Positions 1-7,968 of a stretch of 54,003 nucleotides of DNA are shown piece by piece. Each line of letters starts with the position of its first letter. Position 1 is the first letter of the stretch. The notes under the pieces were generated by a model. The model ran no database searches. It was not told the DNA's origin and was given only the letters and a program-made list of their open reading frames with translations. Position numbers and translations under genes: made by a program. Origin of the DNA: Clostridia bacterium (lineage in GTDB: Bacteria > Bacillota > Clostridia > Oscillospirales > CAG-272); the NCBI GenBank assembly GCA_017533565.1, contig JAFXHU010000019.1, positions 1 through 54,003 on the forward strand, written 5' to 3'.

Positions 1-70
1 ACGCCTAGGGGAATCGAACCCCTGTTACAGCCGTGAAAGGGCCGTGTCTTAACCGCTTGACCAAGGCGCC
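1..70 (-). tRNA. tRNA-Glu (anticodon UUC), 3' end cut by window edge
   Basis: On the minus strand the sequence folds as a tRNA: acceptor GGCGCCT, D arm, an anticodon stem CGGCC/GGCTG around the loop CTTTCAC (anticodon TTC), and the T arm with GGTTCGATTCC. The loop and the GGTTCGA arm match Glu tRNAs. The last acceptor base pair and the discriminator base lie beyond position 1, so the gene is incomplete here. It lies downstream of tRNA-Met on the same strand. Confidence 0.93.
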
Positions 71-75
71 TTATA

Positions 76-114
76 AAAACGCACGTCATACCGTCGGGTG
101 AAGCCGTGCGTTTT
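76..114. terminator. hairpin between the two tRNA genes
   Basis: AAAACGCACG (76-85) is exactly complementary to CGTGCGTTTT (105-114), with a 19-nt loop. The A/T ends would give a U-run on either strand, so it can act as a terminator or as a processing hairpin in a Met-Glu tRNA transcript. Which of the two cannot be decided from sequence. Confidence 0.5.
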
Positions 115-117
115 GTT

Positions 118-194
118 TGGTAGCGAATGTCGGATTTGAACCAACGACCTGCCGGGTATGAACCGGACGCTCTAGCCAACTGAGCTAATTCGCC
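118..194 (-). tRNA. tRNA-Met (anticodon CAU), CCA encoded
   Basis: The minus strand reads GGCGAAT acceptor, D arm, loop TTCATAC (anticodon CAT), variable loop AGGTC, T arm GGTTCAAATCC, ATTCGCT acceptor, discriminator A and an encoded CCA (118-120). The first acceptor pair is G-U and the anticodon stem lacks the three G-C pairs of initiator tRNA, so elongator Met is the best call. A tRNA-Ile2 with modified CAU is the alternative. Confidence 0.9.
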
Positions 195-219
195 ATAACC
201 TTCGCATTTGTGCTTGGAT

Positions 220-248
220 ATTATACCACAAGGAAAAACAAAAGTCAA
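220..248 (-). promoter_or_regulatory. sigma-A promoter of the tRNA genes
   Basis: On the minus strand TTGACT (243-248) and TATAAT (220-225) are 17 bp apart, with TGG before the -10 (extended -10). The expected start falls about 20 nt upstream of tRNA-Met. Confidence 0.8.
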
Positions 249-292
249 TAGGATTTTTAAATTTTTTTCGTTTTATTTTGAAAGGGCAATTG

Positions 293-321
293 TTGACAAA
301 ACCTCCCGTACGATGTATAAT
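293..321 (+). promoter_or_regulatory. consensus sigma-A promoter of the DUF1461 gene
   Basis: TTGACA (293-298), 17 bp, TATAAT (316-321): a perfect match to consensus, about 28 bp before the start codon and divergent from the tRNA promoter. Confidence 0.88.
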
Positions 322-348
322 TTTTACGAGATGGAAAAGGAGGAAAAT

Positions 349-1050
349 ATGAATACGAAAACGACGCTTTCGGGTGCGGGGAGCAACGCCTCCGCCCTTA
401 ACAAAGGCTTAACGGTTTTACTTATAGCCGCAATAATTATATTTACGGTAACCTTTTCGATAGGGCTTCCGATTTACGTCCGTCCGTTTTATTACGCACA
501 TATAGAGGCGCTCGATATGCCGTATTGGACCGACCTTTCGCACGGTCAAATCCGTGAGGCATACGACGAGGTGCTTGACTATCTTACTCTCCCCGGCGGG
601 GAATTTGGCGCGGGAGTCCTTTCCTACAGCGAGGAGGGCGCTTCGCATTTCGCCGATTGCAAAAAGCTTTTTAACCTTAATCTTTGGGCTATGCTGATTT
701 CGGGCGTGCTTATAATCTCGCTCGTTTGGCTTGATAAAAGGGGCAAAATTTCATTTTACCGCTTCGGCGGCTTTCCGCCCTGCTTCACTGCGGGAGCTGG
801 CACGCTTTCGCTTTTTGCGGTTTTGGGAGGGCTTGCCGCGATAAACTTCGACCTCGCCTTTCAGGTGTTTCACAAGGTGTTTTTCCCGGGAAAGGACAAC
901 TGGCTTTTCGACCCGAAGGTTGACGAAATAATCAACGTTATGCCGTTTGAGTTTTTCAGAAACTGTGCAATCTTGATTTTGTCCTCGGTTGTGGTTATTT
1001 CGGTGACGCTTATTATTATCGGCGCAAAATCAAGGCGTAGAGGCAATTAA
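349..1050 (+). CDS. DUF1461 / TIGR01906-type integral membrane protein
   Basis: A 233-residue membrane protein with four hydrophobic segments, near residues 20-42, 115-135, 148-172 and 203-228. A large soluble loop follows the first segment and includes the family-like stretch MPYWTDLSHGQIREAYDEVLDY cut here as WTDLSHGQIREAYDEV. This arrangement fits the TIGR01906/DUF1461 family, whose function is unknown. The ATG at 349 is chosen because AAGGAGG lies just upstream and a consensus promoter ends at 321; an in-frame start at 208 would lie upstream of that promoter. The gene is monocistronic, with a terminator at 1074. Family assignment is from recalled pattern and no substrate can be inferred. 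Confidence 0.8.
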   Translation: MNTKTTLSGAGSNASALNKGLTVLLIAAIIIFTVTFSIGLPIYVRPFYYAHIEALDMPYWTDLSHGQIREAYDEVLDYLTLPGGEFGAGVLSYSEEGASHFADCKKLFNLNLWAMLISGVLIISLVWLDKRGKISFYRFGGFPPCFTAGAGTLSLFAVLGGLAAINFDLAFQVFHKVFFPGKDNWLFDPKVDEIINVMPFEFFRNCAILILSSVVVISVTLIIIGAKSRRRGN

Positions 1051-1073
1051 GAATAAATTCGGCACAAAGAAAA

Positions 1074-1110
1074 AAGACGCGGGGCTTATCCACCCTGCGT
1101 CTTAATTTTT
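1074..1110 (+). terminator. intrinsic terminator after the DUF1461 gene
   Basis: AAGACGC-GGGG (1074-1084) pairs with CCCTGCGTCTT (1093-1103), followed by TAATTTTT. Confidence 0.8.
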
Positions 1111-1213
1111 CAAAAAAGCGGCACCCCGTGTATGGATTTTGCGCGTTTTTTATAAAAACGAGGGCTTGGCTTGCGGCTTCGTTAACACGCCTTTTCTTTT
1201 GGGACGGGAAAAG

Positions 1214-1849
1214 TCAATCCCTGCGAATAAAGTTGGTGTAAATCTTCTTTTCCCTTTCGGGAGCGCCAAACGCCTCCTTGCCAAGGGCAATGGATTTTAT
1301 AAGAAACGCCATATTTTTTCCGAGCATTCTCATAGTCTGGAGTCCCTCGGCATCGCATTCGGCATCCTCCGCACCGCTTCCGTGTACCTGATTCCAGTAG
1401 GTGGAGGAGGCAATCGGCATTCCGCTTATCGCAAAGTATTTGTTAAGCACGTCGAAGCTCGCCGTACAGCCGCCGCGTCTTGCACAAACGACCGAAGCGC
1501 CGACCTTCATCGACTTGTCAAAGCGGGAGGAGTAAAACAGCCTGTCAAGCAGGGCAAGAAACGCACCGTTTGGAGATGCGTAGTAAACGGGAGAGCCGAT
1601 AACAATACCGTCCGCCTCGCGCAGCTTTTCTGCAAGCTCGTTTACAATATCGTCTATCACGCATTTTTTAAGCTTTCCGCAGGCATAGCAGCCCTTACAG
1701 CCAGAAACGGTAATATGTCCGACCCGAATAAGCTCAACCTCCACGCCATCGCTTTCAAGCGAAGCCTTAACCTCGTTAAGCGCTCTTGCCGTCGTGCCGT
1801 TTTCGTGCGGACTTCCTGATAAAATAAGAACCTTTGGCATCTTTTCCAT
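1214..1849 (-). CDS. flavodoxin-like NAD(P)H-dependent FMN reductase
   Basis: A 211-residue protein of the NADPH-dependent FMN reductase/iron-sulfur flavoprotein type. The N-terminus VLILSGSPHENGTT (near residues 7-20) is the FMN-phosphate-binding loop. The sequence GCKGCYACGKLKKC (near 50-63) is the Cys cluster that in iron-sulfur flavoproteins holds a 4Fe-4S cluster. IVIGSPVYYASPNG (near 84-97) is the second flavin-contact loop. It probably transfers electrons from a reduced nicotinamide or ferredoxin to an unknown acceptor in the cytosol. AGGAG stands 6 nt before the ATG at 1849; a second in-frame ATG three codons in is possible. It is a single gene with its own promoter at 1893-1921. Confidence 0.82.
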   Translation of the reverse strand: MEKMPKVLILSGSPHENGTTARALNEVKASLESDGVEVELIRVGHITVSGCKGCYACGKLKKCVIDDIVNELAEKLREADGIVIGSPVYYASPNGAFLALLDRLFYSSRFDKSMKVGASVVCARRGGCTASFDVLNKYFAISGMPIASSTYWNQVHGSGAEDAECDAEGLQTMRMLGKNMAFLIKSIALGKEAFGAPEREKKIYTNFIRRD

Positions 1850-1892
1850 ATTTTTCTCCTTTCAGTTTCGCCGTGCAGAGTCTTATATACCC

Positions 1893-1921
1893 ATTATACT
1901 ACGCCGCCCCCGAAAATGCAA
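1893..1921 (-). promoter_or_regulatory. sigma-A promoter of the flavoprotein gene
   Basis: Minus strand: TTGCAT (1916-1921), 17 bp, TATAAT (1893-1898), about 45 bp before the start codon. Confidence 0.75.
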
Positions 1922-2164
1922 CCGTTTTTATAAAACGCCGTGCGAAAGTTTTTTTGGGGAAGGGCTTTTTATGTATAAGACCTGTACGTTTTTTAAAAAA
2001 CGCCGACCCCGTGCTAAATTTCGATAGGCAATCAACCGCTGTTTTTTATTTGTAATGTAATTAAATGTTTACAAAACGCTGCGTTTAAACCGCTCTCGGT
2101 GCAAATTCCGCGCCGCGTGTAAAAGCTTTTTTAAAAATATTTTCGCATAAACTCGCGCGTGCCC

Positions 2165-2194
2165 TTGCTTTTTGCGCGCTCGGTATGCTATAAT
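2165..2194 (+). promoter_or_regulatory. extended -10 promoter of the MutS-like operon
   Basis: TTGCTT (2165-2170), 18 bp, TGC-TATAAT (-10 at 2189-2194). The start codon of the MutS-like gene is 38 bp downstream. Confidence 0.75.
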
Positions 2195-2231
2195 TAAATA
2201 AATTAAAGAAATTCACCGAAACGGAGTATAT

Positions 2232-3836
2232 ATGAACAGTCTTGATTTCAGCCTTCTTTATCCCACCGTGGAAAAAAGAAATTTCCACGAGGTTGCCGAA
2301 AACCGTCCCAACGTATCCGAGGCGGTTTGCGACGAGCTTGGACTTAACGAGATTTTTGGGTTAAAGAGCGGCTCGCTTACCGACTTTTTTACCTCCGACC
2401 CCGAGGTTATACGCTACCGACAGCAAACGGTCGCCGACCTTCTCGAGCTGCCCGAGCTGCTTGAAACGCTGTCCGGCATTCATCCCATTCTCGACGATAT
2501 AAGGGAGCTTCGCCGACTTGACAACGATAACGTAAGCTCCGCCGACTCCTACCTTTACAGCATCACCGAAATAGAGCTTTACGTAAGCTGCCTTGATACG
2601 CTTCACAAGGGGCTTTCCGCGGTAAAGGACAAAATTTACGGCACCGCCTTCACCCGTCTTTCCGAATTTGTAACCGAGCTTTGCGAGTCGGAATACTACG
2701 TTCAGCTTAACAAAAAGCTTTCCGCCCTAACCGAGCGCGTGCATGAGGTGCGAAGCGTTACGATAGGCGTCAACCTTGACAGGGAATTTCGTCCCGAAAG
2801 CGCTGCGGTAATTTCGCTTAACGGCGAGCGCTTTAAGTCAGGAAGGGTGCTTGATAAAATCCTCCGCCTTTCCTTTAAAAACGATGCCTTCACCTGCATC
2901 TCTGAACTTTCGCCCTTTGGAAAGGGACAAAGCGAAAACAAGCAGGAGGCACTCAACGGCGCGTTTAACTCTGCTATCGAGGACGTATTTCGCTCCTCCG
3001 TGCGCGGCTGGCGTGCGATAGTTGCCGAATACGTTATCGAAAACACCGATTTCCTTCTTCGTCTTTTGCCCGAGATAGAGTTTCTTTCGCGTGCGGCGGA
3101 AGTTGTAGGACGGCTTCGCGAAAAGGGTCTTTCGGTTGTATTCCCCGAGGTCGCACCCGCCGATGAAAAGGCTTTTTCGGCTACCGAGCTTTATAATCCC
3201 CGCGTTGCTCTCGCAATCGATGACGAAATAGTGGCTAACGACCTCGTCTTTGACGATAATGCAAAAATTTACGTGCTTTCGGGACCTAACAGAGGCGGAA
3301 AGTCGGTTATAACCGTTGCCGTCGGAGCGGCACAGGCTATGTGCCAGCTTGGTCTGCCCGTCCCTGCGTCCTTTGCGAAAATATCGGTTACGTCGGGAAT
3401 TTTCACGCATTTCCCCGAGGGCGCGGACGATACGATAGACAAGGGTAGGCTTGGCGAGGAGTGCGCAAGGCTTCGCGAGATTTTCGACGCAATCGACGAG
3501 GACGGAATGTTTCTTCTCGACGAGTCCCTGTCCAGCACGGGAGCATACGAGGCGTCCTACATTGCCTCCGAAATACTTACCGCGCTTGCGGTGATGGGCT
3601 GTCGCGGAATTTTCTCAACGCACCTGCACGAGCTTGCCGCCATTATACCCGAAATCAACGAGCGCTCCCGAGAGAGGGGAGGCGTGCCGATTGACACGCT
3701 GGTTGCGGGAATAGAGGAGGGGCGTCGCTCCTTCAAAATTCACCGTGCAAAGCCCGACGGAAGGTCCTACGCCCGCGATATCGCAGACAAATACGGTCTG
3801 TCCTTTGACAGCCTTATGGAAAGGAATAAAAAATGA
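2232..3836 (+). CDS. MutS-related ATPase lacking the mismatch-recognition domain
   Basis: A 534-residue protein with the C-terminal MutS ABC-type ATPase. The P-loop GPNRGGKS lies at 351-358, the Walker B stretch MFLLDES near 426-432 with the following Ser/Thr-rich signature, and FSTHLHE near 460-466. The N-terminal 300 residues resemble MutS lever and clamp helices, with no N-terminal mismatch-binding domain (no F-x-E motif); true MutS is about 850 residues. It also has no Smr domain and is shorter than MutS2. It probably senses or clamps nucleic acid with ATP, but its role in repair is unproven. It is the first gene of a five-gene cluster, and its stop overlaps the coaW start (ATGA). Confidence 0.85.
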   Translation: MNSLDFSLLYPTVEKRNFHEVAENRPNVSEAVCDELGLNEIFGLKSGSLTDFFTSDPEVIRYRQQTVADLLELPELLETLSGIHPILDDIRELRRLDNDNVSSADSYLYSITEIELYVSCLDTLHKGLSAVKDKIYGTAFTRLSEFVTELCESEYYVQLNKKLSALTERVHEVRSVTIGVNLDREFRPESAAVISLNGERFKSGRVLDKILRLSFKNDAFTCISELSPFGKGQSENKQEALNGAFNSAIEDVFRSSVRGWRAIVAEYVIENTDFLLRLLPEIEFLSRAAEVVGRLREKGLSVVFPEVAPADEKAFSATELYNPRVALAIDDEIVANDLVFDDNAKIYVLSGPNRGGKSVITVAVGAAQAMCQLGLPVPASFAKISVTSGIFTHFPEGADDTIDKGRLGEECARLREIFDAIDEDGMFLLDESLSSTGAYEASYIASEILTALAVMGCRGIFSTHLHELAAIIPEINERSRERGGVPIDTLVAGIEEGRRSFKIHRAKPDGRSYARDIADKYGLSFDSLMERNKK

Positions 3837-4666
3837 GCATCGTAATCGGCATTGACGTTGGCGGAAGCACGACAAAAATCGTCGGCTTCAAGAAAAACGG
3901 CGAGGGTCGGGAGATTATAGCACCGCAGTTCATCTCGGCAAACGACCCGCTTACCGCAACCTACGGAGCGTTTGGCAAGTTTACCGATGAAAACCGAATA
4001 GCAATTTCCGATATAGAGCGCGTATATATGACGGGCGTAGGCTCCTCCTACATAAAGCGCAACCTCTACGGCATAGACTGTATAAGAGTTCCCGAGTTTA
4101 CCTGTATCGGTAGGGGAGGTCTATACCTCTCGGGTCTTGACAACGCCCTCGTTGTGAGTATGGGCACGGGTACTGCTCTTGTGCATGCAAACGGCGGCAG
4201 TATGAACTACCTCGGCGGAACGGGAGTCGGCGGCGGAACGCTCGTCGGACTTTCAAAGCTTATGTGCGGTGCGGAGAGCATCGAGCATATCGTGGAGCTT
4301 GGCGCGGGCGGAAGCCTCGCTAACGTTGACCTTCGCATAAAGGATATGACCACAAAGGATGCACTCGGCGGCCTTCCCGGCGATATGACGGCGGCAAACT
4401 TCGGAAACGTGTCCGAGGTGGCGGACAGGGGGGACGTTGCCCTCGGAATAATGAATATGGTCTTTGAAACGGTTGCAATGGTGTCGGTTTTCGCCGCAAG
4501 GCAGGCGGGAGTAAAGGACGTAGTTTTAACGGGAAATTTAACACGCCTCGGCTTTTGTGCCGAAAAATTTGCCGAAATCAACGGTATGGGATACGGCGTA
4601 AATTTCTCGATTCCGACGATGTCACAGTTCTCCACCGTAATCGGCTGTGCGCTTGAGGAAGATTGA
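3833..4666 (+). CDS. coaW: type II pantothenate kinase
   Basis: A 277-residue ASKHA-fold kinase that phosphorylates pantothenate, the first step of coenzyme A synthesis, in the cytosol. The N-terminal phosphate loop GIDVGGSTTK is at residues 6-15. A second glycine-rich loop SMGTGTALV and the GGTGVGGGTLVGL stretch follow, as in staphylococcal CoaW. Length fits the family (about 265-280). The ATG overlaps the stop of the MutS-like gene by 4 nt, implying translational coupling. One copy of the recurrent decamer ATTTAACACG lies within the coding sequence (4536-4545, residues Asn-Leu-Thr-Arg). A GTAAACA..TTTAC motif begins 4 nt after the stop. Confidence 0.88.
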   Translation: MSIVIGIDVGGSTTKIVGFKKNGEGREIIAPQFISANDPLTATYGAFGKFTDENRIAISDIERVYMTGVGSSYIKRNLYGIDCIRVPEFTCIGRGGLYLSGLDNALVVSMGTGTALVHANGGSMNYLGGTGVGGGTLVGLSKLMCGAESIEHIVELGAGGSLANVDLRIKDMTTKDALGGLPGDMTAANFGNVSEVADRGDVALGIMNMVFETVAMVSVFAARQAGVKDVVLTGNLTRLGFCAEKFAEINGMGYGVNFSIPTMSQFSTVIGCALEED

Positions 4667-4715
4667 TTTAGTAAACAATTATTTACAAAAAACGAAATAC
4701 AAAAGTGAGGTAACG

Positions 4716-5117
4716 ATGAACATTTTGCGATTTATGATACCGAAAAGCCTTTCCGTTTACATCCGCGACGACAGCACCGTGCGCCAGGGGACGGAAAAGA
4801 TGAGATATCACCGCTACGTTGCTATTCCCATTCTCGATTCGGAGGGGAAATACGTTGACACTCTGCGTAACGACGACGTTTTGAATTACTTCATCGAAAA
4901 TAAAAATCTCACCCGCCGCGACCTTGAAAAAACTCCCGTAATGGCGGTTGCGGACACCTCCTGTAAGCCGCTTTCTCACGATGCGAGCTTTGAATCGCTG
5001 TTTGAGGAGGTAAGGGAGCATAACTTCGTTCCCGTGGTTGACGACAGAGGCTGCTTTATCGGCATAGTGCTTCGTCGCGAGGTGATGAATTATCTTTGGA
5101 AGAAAAGAGGGGTTTAG
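4716..5117 (+). CDS. CBS-domain protein (two CBS repeats)
   Basis: A 133-residue stand-alone Bateman module. The first CBS repeat covers roughly residues 5-60 (HRYVAIPILDSEGKYVDTL) and the second roughly 75-130 (HNFVPVVDDRGCFIGIVLRREV). Such modules bind adenosyl nucleotides and act as regulatory partners; no catalytic domain is attached. The ATG at 4716 is preceded by GTGAGG; a longer in-frame version from 4647 would overlap coaW and has no good ribosome-binding site. The next gene starts 5 nt after its stop, so it probably works with the 814-residue coiled-coil protein, but this is inferred from position only. Confidence 0.8.
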   Translation: MNILRFMIPKSLSVYIRDDSTVRQGTEKMRYHRYVAIPILDSEGKYVDTLRNDDVLNYFIENKNLTRRDLEKTPVMAVADTSCKPLSHDASFESLFEEVREHNFVPVVDDRGCFIGIVLRREVMNYLWKKRGV

Positions 5118-5122
5118 TTGAT

Positions 5123-7567
5123 ATGAGTGAATCCGAAGCTTTGAAGGACAGGAGCATAATTTCCGAAGCGGAGGGAGAGCGCACCGATGCGCCCTCCGAG
5201 GAAAGCACCGCCGATACGGCCGAAGCGGCAGCCAAGGTGAATGAAAAGGAAGCCTCCGAGGGGGGCACACCCGAGGCGGCGGAGAAAAAGGACGCAGCCG
5301 AAAGACTTCGCGAGGCGGGAGATACCATAAGTCGTGCAAGCGCACAGGCGGAGAGCCTTAAGCGCCGCAGAGAGGAAAGCGGCTCATCCGACGCTACCGA
5401 CGCGGAAAAAAGGCGCGAGGAGGAAATGAAGCGCCTTGCCGAGGAGGAGAAAAAAAGAACAAGCGCGGCGGAGGAAAAGCGCGCCGCCTACGAGTATGCG
5501 GAAAGCTACCGAGCAAGGATACGCTCCGAGCGAGAGAGTGCCGCATCAAAGAAAAAGGAAGAGGAAAAAGCGCGCGCCCGCGCCGAGGAAAGGCTCGCAA
5601 GAGAGCGAGAGCTAAAGGCGGATATAGAGCGCGAGCGAGAGGCGGCAAGAGCAAGAGGAGAGCGTGCGGAAAGCCTGCTCGAGCGGGTAGGCGGTGACGT
5701 TAGCTCGGTCGGTGCAAGGGGCGAAAGCTCCGCTGATGCGTTTTTTGACACGCCCGACTCCGAATTGCCGATAACCGCGGATAAGAGCGAAGCCGATACG
5801 AGGGCTTTGGAGGATACGAAGGCTACGGACGAAGCCGACGTTACCCCGACCGCAGAGGAAGGGAAAGCGAGCGCGGAGGCTGCGTGTGCTACCGCCTCCA
5901 CCGATAAGCCCGCCGATAGTTCCGCACCCTCGGACGAAGCCGATAAAGACCCGACGGGGGAGGCGGAGGATAAGCCCGAAAAGCCCGACGACTACGTTAT
6001 CACCGTTGACGGCGGTCATTCGGAGCGCGACCTGCTTTACATAGAGGGCGCGGTGGCTTGTGAAATCGCGATTGATACCGCGCCGCCCGCACCGAGTCTG
6101 CCTGAAAAGCCCGCGGCTGTTGAGCCGAGTGCGGATTCCGACCACGCAAGGACGGCACAGCCGACGGAAGCGCCCGCACCGAGCTATACCTCCACGCCAT
6201 ACGGCGACTTTTCGGAGTATCCGACGAAGGATGAAGGACTGCCCGAGCCTGCGGCATCCGACACCGAGCGCAGGTATGAGGAGGAGGCAGAGCTTGCTCG
6301 CCACTCAAAGGAATCCGAAGCAGAGCAAAGGGCGGTCAAAAAGGAGGAAAAGCAGAGCGAGGATAAGGTTTACCCCGACCCCGAGCCGCATAACGGAAGG
6401 AAAAGGCTTCGTAAAACGAAGGAGGAGCGCGCAGAGGAGCGCCGTGCATTGCTTGAGTTTGAGCGGGATTCGCGAAGCGGAAGGCCGTTTGGCGAAAAGG
6501 AAAAAACCGCCGACGAGAGAATAGTTGACGAGCTTGAGGACGAGGAGTCTGCGCGCCGTGACACCGCCGCCGCGGAGGTTGGCGATTCAAGCACGAGAAC
6601 CGAAAGCGCGGATACCCTCGAGGCAAAGCCCGTGTTTGACCAAAAGGCTCTCGAGAAGAACAAAAAGCGTCAAATCAAAAACGACACTCTGCTAATCGAG
6701 CATAGAATTTACAACGATATTCGCCGTCTGGAGATGGATACGAGGACGGGGGATATAAGCTTTACCGCGAAAATCGAGGACGAGAAGGAGCGTCGTAAAA
6801 GAGGAAAGAAGAAAACGGCGCTTTCCAATACCCGAAGGCTGCTTTCGACGGCGAAAAAATACGAAAACGCCGATAACGAAAGATACTACCGCCTCGTGCT
6901 TACCGACGTGGACGAGATAAAGCTCCCGAAAAGCACCGACAGGGATGAGTTAAGGGAAACCCGTAATAAGCTTTTGGAGCTTCTTAAGCGCAGAGATGAG
7001 CTTAACGTAAAGCTCGTAGAGCTTTATTCTATTTCCGAGGGCGGAAAGGGAAAGGTTGCCGAGGGGCGCTTCAAGGCTATACTTAACGCTAAAAAGACCG
7101 CCTACAAAAAGCAGCTTCCGACCTATAAAAAGTACGAAAGGGCAAAAATTTCCCGTGCCGACAAGGAAAAGCTTTACCCGCTTCTTGACGAGCGCACCGA
7201 GCTTTACGGCGAGCTTGCAAGGGTCAATTATGCTCTCAAAAAGGAGAAGGCAACGGGACTTGCCAAAAAGGAATTAAAGCGGGAAAGAACGAAAATTATG
7301 CGCAAGCTTGATGAAAACAGGCAGGCGATTTTGCACTACGAGCGAAAGGCGTTGAAGCGCGCCGATAAGGAAGCCGAAAAAAGCCGTGCCGCAATTCTCG
7401 GCTGGTCCGTGCTTGGAGTTGTCGCGGTTGGCGCTCTTTTGGTTATAATTTTCTGGAATCAAATCCAGCCGTGGCTTGTGAACAGTGCGTTCCCGTGGAT
7501 TCAGCAAAAGTTTTCACAGCTTGTTGAGTGGGCGTTCTCGCTTAAAAACGGGGGCAGCGCGGAATAA
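5123..7567 (+). CDS. large acidic/charged coiled-coil protein with C-terminal membrane anchor, unknown function
   Basis: I do not recognise a family. The 814-residue product is extremely rich in Glu, Ala, Lys, Arg and Asp. Residues about 75-190 form a long Arg/Glu heptad-like coiled coil. Residues about 190-530 are disordered-looking, acidic and Pro/Ser/Thr-containing. Residues about 540-750 are a better-ordered Lys/Arg-rich helical region (RIYNDIRRLEMDTRTGDISF onward) that ends in a single transmembrane helix at about 756-778. A 36-residue amphipathic tail follows. There is no signal peptide, so most of the protein should be cytoplasmic and anchored at its C-terminus. The ATG at 5123 has GAGGGG 10 nt upstream; a TTG at 5096 is a weaker option. 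It lies between the CBS gene and a small coiled-coil gene. Confidence 0.72.
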   Translation: MSESEALKDRSIISEAEGERTDAPSEESTADTAEAAAKVNEKEASEGGTPEAAEKKDAAERLREAGDTISRASAQAESLKRRREESGSSDATDAEKRREEEMKRLAEEEKKRTSAAEEKRAAYEYAESYRARIRSERESAASKKKEEEKARARAEERLARERELKADIEREREAARARGERAESLLERVGGDVSSVGARGESSADAFFDTPDSELPITADKSEADTRALEDTKATDEADVTPTAEEGKASAEAACATASTDKPADSSAPSDEADKDPTGEAEDKPEKPDDYVITVDGGHSERDLLYIEGAVACEIAIDTAPPAPSLPEKPAAVEPSADSDHARTAQPTEAPAPSYTSTPYGDFSEYPTKDEGLPEPAASDTERRYEEEAELARHSKESEAEQRAVKKEEKQSEDKVYPDPEPHNGRKRLRKTKEERAEERRALLEFERDSRSGRPFGEKEKTADERIVDELEDEESARRDTAAAEVGDSSTRTESADTLEAKPVFDQKALEKNKKRQIKNDTLLIEHRIYNDIRRLEMDTRTGDISFTAKIEDEKERRKRGKKKTALSNTRRLLSTAKKYENADNERYYRLVLTDVDEIKLPKSTDRDELRETRNKLLELLKRRDELNVKLVELYSISEGGKGKVAEGRFKAILNAKKTAYKKQLPTYKKYERAKISRADKEKLYPLLDERTELYGELARVNYALKKEKATGLAKKELKRERTKIMRKLDENRQAILHYERKALKRADKEAEKSRAAILGWSVLGVVAVGALLVIIFWNQIQPWLVNSAFPWIQQKFSQLVEWAFSLKNGGSAE

Positions 7568-7576
7568 GGAGGAAAA

Positions 7577-7798
7577 ATGGCAGCAAAGACAGCTAAAAGA
7601 GAATACGAGGGACTGTCCGTGCCCGAGCTTACCGATGCGGAGCGCGTTGAGTATATCGAAAGGCTTGAGTCGGAGCGCGACGATGTGATTTTTGAGCTTG
7701 AGCAGCTTATGAGAAGAAGCGCGAAGCTTTTGCGCCGCCGTTCTCTTGCAAGAAGGAAATATAAGCTCGGAAGCTCTCCGAACGACCGTCCCGTATAA
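7577..7798 (+). CDS. small coiled-coil protein, unknown function
   Basis: A 73-residue product starting 9 nt after the membrane coiled-coil gene, with AAGGAGG six bases before the ATG. The middle (ERVEYIERLESERDDVIFEL) is a strong amphipathic helix followed by a basic stretch RRSAKLLRRRSLARRKYK. The charge pattern complements its acidic neighbour, suggesting a partner, but no family is recognised. It is the last gene of the cluster that starts at 2232; no clear terminator follows, and a new promoter begins at 7848. Confidence 0.72.
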   Translation: MAAKTAKREYEGLSVPELTDAERVEYIERLESERDDVIFELEQLMRRSAKLLRRRSLARRKYKLGSSPNDRPV

Positions 7799-7847
7799 AA
7801 GTATTTGGTTATTACGCCAAAAATTTTCGGAAATTTTCAATAAACAC

Positions 7848-7875
7848 TTGATTTTTATAAAATATATGCTATAAT
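7848..7875 (+). promoter_or_regulatory. extended -10 promoter of the rimP-nusA-infB operon
   Basis: TTGATT (7848-7853), 16 bp, TGC-TATAAT (-10 at 7870-7875). The leader before rimP is about 90 nt. Confidence 0.8.
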
Positions 7876-7905
7876 GGCATTGTATGTAAATTATGAGAGA
7901 AGAAG

Positions 7906-7931
7906 GAGAGTGACCCGAGAGGGCCACTCTC
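7906..7931 (+). other. rimP leader hairpin
   Basis: GAGAGTG (7906-7912) pairs with CACTCTC (7925-7931), and inside it CCC (7914-7916) pairs with GGG (7921-7923) around a GAGA loop. TTTACG follows rather than a long T-run, so it is a weak terminator at most; an attenuator or transcript-stabilising element is possible. Confidence 0.55.
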
Positions 7932-7968
7932 TTTACGTGTAAGGCGCAAGAGCCGAAAGGAGAATGCT

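Larger units (their letters stand above)
1850..2231. other. divergent intergenic region with two promoters and A/T palindromes
   Basis: This 382-bp gap holds the minus-strand promoter of the flavoprotein (1893-1921) and the plus-strand promoter of the MutS-like gene (2165-2194). Between them are palindromes CGTTTTTATAAAACG (1923-1937) and CGTTTTTTAAAAAACG (1987-2002), and one copy of the TTAAATGTTTACAAA motif (2061-2075). I see no convincing gene; short open frames here lack a ribosome-binding site or have skewed composition. Confidence 0.6.
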
